Positions 36,535-41,721 of a stretch of 41,721 bases of DNA are shown here, in pieces. The DNA comes from Halocaridina rubra (Eukaryota > Arthropoda > Malacostraca > Decapoda > Atyidae): contig JAXCGZ010021534.1 of assembly GCA_037179515.1 (NCBI GenBank), positions 1 to 41,721 of the forward strand, written 5' to 3'. Position numbers and translations under genes: made by a program. Positions within the stretch are counted from its first letter, which is position 1. The number at the start of each line of letters is the position of its first letter. Below the pieces are notes generated by a model. That model worked only from the letters and a program-made list of their open reading frames with translations, was not told where the DNA came from and did not search any database.

Positions 36535-37380
36535 AAGTGACACATAAACAAATATTACTCTTTGCCTTGTTATAATATTTTTTCAAGAGGGATTCTGTTA
36601 TTCTTCATTTATCTCTGCCTTATTATCCACAAGATAGAGGCTTATGGAAGACTTGAATTGACCCATACTCAATAAAAATTATTACCACATTATCATAACA
36701 TTATCTGTCTAATTTCCCCAATTGACTTATCTCTTTCATATGCATTTGTGGAAATATACTTGAAAAGTTTAAATTTCTTTTTTAATTATCTTTGCTGAAG
36801 TCTTATTGCACAATTTCATATTCGCTTGACTTTTTTTTAATTTATTTTTTTATTTTTTTACAATATGCTACAAATATATTCGAGAAATCCTTTTTATTTT
36901 TGCCCTTCTATGCTAAAACCAGGATAATCTTCGAGTAGTCTGTCGTTGTTTCCTGATAAATGTCCTCTTTTATAGTGAGTCAGTCCTTTTTACTCTCAAA
37001 CAATGACATCCTTGTTTCAAAATGCCAATAGTATTAGGGTTGTCACACGCTTGAGCATACAAAAGGACAGAATCGCTATAAGATGGGACTTTTATGGGAA
37101 AAAAAAGACAAACCTTGCAAGTTTGTACTGGAGGTGTCCCGGTTTATTATATATACTTTGCAGTATTTCTTTCTTTCTTTCTTTGTCTTCAGTTATAAGC
37201 CACTTCTTTATGGGGTCGCTGTTTCTTACTAGCCTTCTCTACCTTTTCCTGTCTCGCGTACCCTGTTCCCTTAGTCCCACATATCATTTGCTATGTTATC
37301 TTAACATCAAACCTCCGTCCTTCCTCTTCCTCTCCTTAATCTTAAACCAGTGTCAGTTACTGTGCCAATAATTTACATTT
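36535..37380. other. Gene-free stretch
   Basis: AT-rich. A CT-rich patch at 37165-37370 gives a hydrophobic translation on the plus strand, with no family features. Confidence 0.35.
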
Positions 37381-37431
37381 CTAAGAAGAAGAATTTTTTT
37401 CTTAAAAGTACAGACAGTGGGAATGAATAAC

Positions 37432-37445
37432 GTTTCCATAGCAAC
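37432..37445. promoter_or_regulatory. Perfect RFX-type X-box
   Basis: GTTTCCATAGCAAC fits every position of the X-box consensus RYYNYYATRRNRAC, bound by RFX factors, which control ciliary genes across animals. It lies 21 bases before an E-box and about 195 bases before a candidate splice donor. Confidence 0.55.
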
Positions 37446-37466
37446 GGTTATTGGTGCTTTGGGTAT

Positions 37467-37472
37467 CACGTG
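37467..37472. promoter_or_regulatory. E-box CACGTG in TCACGTGAC context
   Basis: The nonamer tcacgtgac is the palindromic E-box form favoured by bHLH-ZIP factors such as USF, Myc or TFEB/MITF. Its closeness to the X-box suggests a promoter. Confidence 0.4.
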
Positions 37473-37499
37473 ACCTGGTGTTTTGATCGTCTCTTGTAA

Positions 37500-37862
37500 T
37501 CTGATCCGTTTAGGCTTTCGATTGTTACTGCCTTGTGAAGTGTAATATCCGGCGTTCTAGTGTGTGAAATGTGTATTTAAAGGTCAAAAAATAAGTTGCG
37601 AATGGATTCCAACAGGGAATTTTAGTTGCTGAATTGTGCAAGGTAGGACCGTTCATAAAACAGTTATGATTTATTGAATATTATAATCACTTAAGCTACG
37701 ATTCTCTCTAGTTAGCTATGACAGAGCAAGGAATCTTTCTCAAGTGACCTTGATGTAGCAGAAAAATACCCCAGAAATCATCTGCTTAGATAATTTTTTG
37801 CCATCAAGATAACCATTTGAAGATACTATTGTTTTCGTTTCATATTAAAAATTCACGAGGTA
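37500..37862 (+). other. Candidate 5' noncoding exon(s)
   Basis: Downstream of the X-box and E-box the sequence is unique and less AT-rich. Good splice donors follow at 37641 (gtgcaag/gtagga) and 37859 (cacgag/gtaagt). A seven-codon open frame starts at 37602. This would fit the first exon of a plus-strand gene whose coding part lies beyond the window or inside a long intron. No protein evidence supports it. Confidence 0.3.
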
Positions 37863-38239
37863 AGTTTAACGTAGGAAATATTTTGCCCTGTTCTGAAGAC
37901 TAAATCAGCCGTCCCCCTCAGCCAGTGACAGTATTCGTCTGTTTACCTATACCGACAGCTTTGTGATTTTTTTTTTTTAAATTTTTTGCACATTAAAGAA
38001 AAGTCAGTTACTTGAGATTAGAATATCTGTTCTTACGGGAGTAACATAATCATTGAAGTTGGAAAGAACTCATGTTTGCATATAATTTTATTAGATTTTA
38101 TGTTCGTTATTGTTGTTGTTTTTTCTGAGAAAATGTTTATGAAGCAAAATTTGAATGGTCATATTATTGGATTTGTTATATATTTGTTTTGATGAACATA
38201 CATCCCTTTATATATCTATATAGGATTCAATATTTTTTG

Positions 38240-39597
38240 TGTTTACGGGAAAGAGCCCAAAGCTCGTATCTTCATGTCTCCTCATCGGTTCCATTTTATA
38301 CTTAGTGATACTTATCATACCTGTCCTTAAAACTATGGATTGAGATAGCATTAACTACCTCCTCGCTTAGCCAATTCCAATTATCAACTAACTCTTACAG
38401 TGAAAAAGTATTTCCTTACATCCTGCAAAGAAGTTTTCTTACGAAGCTTCAAACTATGACCTCTAGTTCTAGAGCCAGCCATATCAAAATATCGATCCCT
38501 ATCCACTCTATCATAACCATGAAGGAATTTAAAGACTGTTACCAGATCCCCCTCAATCTTCTAGCTTCGAGTGATGGTAAGTCTAATACCCTCAGCCTCT
38601 CATCATAACTGAGATTGCGTATTTCTGGCACCAATTTCGTGGCATGTCTTTGAACATTTTCAAGCTTAGCTATGTGCTTTTTCAAGTGCGGATTCCAAAA
38701 GGGGGCTGCATATTCGAGTTTTGGCCTCACATAGGTTGCATAAATATTTCTGAACATTTCCTTGTCCATGTGCCTGAAGGCTACCCTTACATTTGATAAG
38801 AATGCATATGCTGCCCTTACTATGCCATTTATATGTATTTCTGGAGACAAATCTGCTAGTATGTTTACTCCTAGATCTCTCTCATTTTCTGTCTCTTGAA
38901 GTTGTACTCCAGCCACCGAGTAGTCAAGCTTGGGCCTTCTTGCACTTGTACCCATTCTCATTACCTTACATTTTGAAGTATTGAATTTCATTAGCCACTC
39001 CTCTGACCACTCATGCAGACTATTTAGATCTTCCTGAAGTTCTCTACCATTGTTCTCGTTTTTTACTTTCTTCACAATCTTTGCATCATCTGCAAACATA
39101 TTCATGAATGAATTTACAGACTCTGCTAGGTCATTTACATATACAAGGAACAAAAGTGGCCCTAAAACTGAACCCTGTGGAATTCCACTACTAACTCTTC
39201 TCCATTCAGACACCGAGTGTCTCACTCTAACCCTCTGTTCCCTTCCTTCTAAGTAAGTTTTTATCCATTCCAAGACATTTCCACCTATTCTAGCCATTGA
39301 TTGCAGCTTCCTAATAAGTCTCCCATGTGGAACAGTGTCAAACGCTTTCTGGAAGTCTAGGAATATGCAATCTGCCCAGCCCTCTCTTTCCTGTAAGATT
39401 CGGCTTACCTCATCATAAAATTCTAATAAGTTTGTTACTGTTGATCTACCTTCTCTGAAGCCATGTTGCCTCACTGACATAAAGTTGAAGGATTCCAAGT
39501 GAAGAGAGATATGTTTCCTTAGTAGTTTCTCCATAACTTTGCAAACTATGCTGGTTAAGGAAACTGGTCTATAGTTCAGAGCCGTATCCCTCCTTCA
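38240..39597 (-). mobile_element. CR1-like non-LTR retrotransposon (family G, copy 2)
   Basis: The minus strand runs from the 5' truncation at about 39597 to the 3' UTR near 38240. It is nearly intact over its length: one open frame covers 38539-39534, and the C-terminal part (DMAGSRTRGHSLKLR region) follows in another frame to about 38330. The 5' end stops abruptly in RT-coding sequence (before the VSLTSIVCKVMEKLL region), as 5'-truncated non-LTR copies do. Confidence 0.88.
38539..39534 (-). pseudogene. Reverse transcriptase, 5'-truncated, family G copy 2
   Basis: 331 residues open. Blocks in order: HGFREGRSTVTNLLEFYDEV, CIFLDFQKAFDTVPHGRL (first catalytic Asp), [29 protein letters not shown] (catalytic FADD), DLGVNILADLSPEIHI, RNIYATYVRPKLEYAAPFWN, HLKKHIAKLENVQRHATKLV and LRVLDLPSLEARRLRG. 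These are the palm, thumb and post-RT segments of a CR1/L2-like enzyme that copies its own RNA at a nicked target. All visible catalytic motifs are kept, but the fingers N-terminus, endonuclease and ORF1 are missing, so it cannot move by itself. The ATG is internal, not a real start. Confidence 0.88.
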
Positions 39598-40535
39598 GCA
39601 TGCGCATGTGGGTGGGTGAGTGGGCGCTGGGCAATTTTAGACCTTAGACATTCCTCCTCGGATAAATCCATCCAGGTCAGGACCATGTAATCCTTGTTAA
39701 TAGAGACGCAAATGACACCGGAAATTTAGGTAAACAACATTAGGGTGGATAGATAGATTAGACAATGCCCATCCTTAAGACTACTCCCCATACTCGACGC
39801 TCCCTTGCACTACGCTTGTTTAATAACCCCAGCTAACAGTCCCCAACTTAAATCCAGATATTTTGTGGCACTTTATAGGTAAATATTAACAACCTTTCTC
39901 TAGGCCTCACGACCTTGTTACAGGGTAAATATTGGTATCAAAACCTATAAATTGGCTATTACTGCGGCTTAACTAGCAACCAAGTATCTAGTAAAAGAAA
40001 GTACTTGAGATTTGTTTTATGCACCCTTCGAATTTTTACCACCTGAAGTTAGAGTTAGGTTACGTGGCTAAGGTTAGGTTACGTTACATTATGCTAGTTA
40101 CTTTACGTTACTTTGGTTATGTTAGCTAAGTTAGTTTGGTTACGTTTTGGTGAGGTTTGTTAGGTTAGGGGCATAAAATTAATCTTTACGGTTACACTCC
40201 ATATTATTAATGGTTTTCATAAAGAGGGAAGAATTGCCCTAACTACTAGGTTCTATTTTATTATTTTTGTCTTTTACTTGAATTTCCACCTTGTTTTAGG
40301 TGATTTTGTTCATGATTGGGAATGCCATAGGGTAGTGGGTCTACCACTGGGATACTCTTCCAATGGTTTTTGACTTATTGGAAAACTGCCCGTGATTTTT
40401 TTTATTTCCTGTTAATGTCTTTATAGGGACATGTTTGCCAACTATCTCATTTCCTCTATTTCTATAACTGCATCTAATTTTTAGAGATACTTCGATATGC
40501 TAACGTTTACCCCGTTTTTTTGTTCTCACTTAGTC
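39598..40535. other. Gene-free stretch with TTAGG-like patch
   Basis: No coding signal. 40045-40170 has repeated ttaggtta, ggttacgtta and gttacgttt words, a degenerate mix of TTAGG and TTACG pentamers that may be a decayed telomere-like repeat. Confidence 0.4.
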
Positions 40536-40672
40536 CCCATTCGAATGGGGGTGGACACATGCTGTAGCTGGGTGAATAAGGCTGGTTGCCCGTCTTAACT
40601 CCTCAATGTGGGATCGATTCCGCTTTAATTGCTCCCTTACTCGCGTTTTCTACCCGTGAGCTACAGCCTCCC
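40535..40672 (-). repeat. tRNA-derived SINE, family B, reverse strand
   Basis: The tail comes first (tccccattcgaatgggggtg, gacacatgctgtagctgggt), then taaggctggttgcccgtctt. The head region on the right (ctcgcgttttctacccgtga) is decayed, followed by a C-run. Confidence 0.6.
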
Positions 40673-40736
40673 CCCCCCCGGTGATTTGATATAGAGTAAA
40701 TATAATTAAGAACATAAGAATAGGGGACACTGCAAC

Positions 40737-41255
40737 ATGCCTACCGGCACACACGAGGCAGCTCCATATACACATACACACACATACAACAAATCTGTAC
40801 AAGAAATGTATGACATCTTTTGTGAGAAATATGGGAAGATAGTAGATTGCTGCATACCTGTCACCAAAGTAGGTGTAATTCTTGCCAGAGAGAAATGGTT
40901 CGATAATGGGTGTAAAAGAGCTAAGGAGTGGAGAGACAAATGCTGGAAAAGGTATAGGAGGAGAAAAAACATAAATGCCTGGCAAACCTACAAAAGAGCA
41001 AGAAATGACTACCTAAGTAAAAGGAGAGAGGCAGAAAGAGACTATGAGAGGGACATCACCAGGAAGGCTAAAGAAAATCCCAAGCTTTTCCACAGCTTTA
41101 TCAGAGGAAAACTGAAGGTAAAAGAACAGGTTTTAAGGCTAAAGAGAGCGGATGGAAGCATCACTGAGATGGATGAAGAGATCAGCAAAGAATTGAACAA
41201 GGAGTTTCAGTCAGTATTTACAGTAGAAAATACCCCACCCCTCAGATTGCAGTGA
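40737..41255 (+). pseudogene. Retrotransposon RT linker ORF, frameshifted (family G copy 3)
   Basis: 172 codons end early after a one-base loss in a C-run at about 41240. The protein carries REKWFDNGCKRAKEWRDKCW and KRARNDYLSKRREAERDYER, the basic linker between endonuclease and RT, then FHSFIRGKLKVKEQVLRLKR and TEMDEEISKELNKEFQSVFT. The first 20 or so residues come from non-family flanking sequence, so the ATG is not a natural start. It is homologous to 33130-33635 (reverse) in copy 1. Confidence 0.8.
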
Positions 41256-41721
41256 TAGAAGCTCAAGGGCCGGTATTAGAGAACATCAACCTTACAGCCA
41301 CAGAGGTATGCAAAGCGCTGATGGATTTAGATGTTCATAAAGCTACAGGTCCTGATGACATATCCCCTCATGTGCTTAAAAAATGCGCAAACACAATATC
41401 AGTGGCACTAAGTATCATATTTAAGGAGTCACTGGAGTCAGGGGAGATTCCAAGATGCTGGAAACAAGCAAATGTGATACCTATCTTCAAAAAGGGAAGG
41501 AGGGATACGGCTCTGAACTATAGACCAGTTTCCTTGACCAGCATAGTTTGCAAAGTTATGGAGAAACTACTAAGGAAACATATCTCTCTTCACTTGGAAT
41601 CCTTCAACTTTTTGTCAGTGAGGCAACATGGCTTCAGAGAAGGTAGATCAACAGTAACAAACTTATTAGAATTTTATGATGAGGTAAGCCAAATCTTACA
41701 GGAAAGAGAGGGCTGGGCAGA
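41248..41721 (+). pseudogene. Reverse transcriptase fingers/palm start, copy 3, partial
   Basis: After the frameshift the next frame is open to the window end: VIEAQGPVLENINL, KATGPDDISPHVLKKCA, SGEIPRCWKQANVIPIFKKG, NYRPVSLTSIVCKVMEKLL, and HGFREGRSTVTNLLEFYDEV. Unlike copy 1, it keeps the NYRPVSL proline. The catalytic blocks would lie beyond the window. Confidence 0.85.

Larger units (their letters stand above)
40695..41721 (+). mobile_element. CR1-like non-LTR retrotransposon (family G, copy 3), cut by window end
   Basis: Plus-strand copy that continues past the window. It opens with aataggggacactgcaacat and gcctaccggcacacacgagg, a motif I associate with decapod repeats. It then enters the endonuclease-RT linker, the RT fingers and the start of the palm region. 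One base is missing in a C-run near 41236-41246 compared with copy 1, which breaks the frame. Otherwise both halves are open. Confidence 0.85.

Overview
The window is animal nuclear DNA, most likely from a decapod crustacean or another repeat-rich arthropod. The supported gene is split by GT/AG introns and there are no operons. Most of the sequence is AT-rich and full of long (AT)n, (AG)n, (ATT)n and (CTC)n microsatellites, tRNA-derived SINEs, CR1-like retrotransposon pieces and Tc1/mariner-type elements. The species call is inference from repeat style and protein resemblance; no database could be searched.

Only two host genes are convincing. The first (6122-10534, plus strand) is a five-exon gene for a 340-residue mitochondrial carrier of the SLC25A51/52 (MCART1) type, the mitochondrial NAD+ importer family. 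All four intron joins keep the reading frame, and its introns are packed with microsatellites and SINEs. The second (25478-26890, minus strand) is a single-exon C2H2 zinc-finger protein of 470 residues. It has nine intact fingers and an acidic tail built from three 32-residue repeats, each with two SUMO-type psi-K-x-D/E motifs.

Layout. 1-870: no gene, with a promoter-like patch near 150-260 and minisatellite blocks. 870-3900: a decayed non-LTR retrotransposon on the minus strand, with traces of a PHD-like finger, coiled coil, endonuclease and C-terminus but no reverse transcriptase core. 3900-6100: minisatellites and SINEs. 6122-10534: the carrier gene. 10.6-17.7 kb: dense repeats, including a tRNA-like tandem/inverted array and a DUF4817-type mariner transposase pseudogene flanked by (TA)n. 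17.8-25.3 kb: non-coding, with TA-flanked MITEs, a foldback element and retrotransposon scraps. 25.5-26.9 kb: the zinc-finger gene. 27-30.8 kb: non-coding. 30.8-33.6 kb: two retrotransposon families back to back. 34-36.6 kb: SINEs, microsatellites and a 231-bp near-perfect palindrome inserted in a SINE. 37.4-37.9 kb: a promoter-like segment with a perfect RFX X-box, an E-box and good splice donors. 38.2-39.6 kb and 40.7-41.7 kb: two further copies of the CR1-like element, on opposite strands.

The two host genes show no sign of working together. I found no evidence for a new multi-gene system. The best leads are the SUMO-motif repeat tail with its glycine-free finger linkers, the X-box promoter candidate, and several palindromic or inverted-repeat structures tied to (TA)n tracts.
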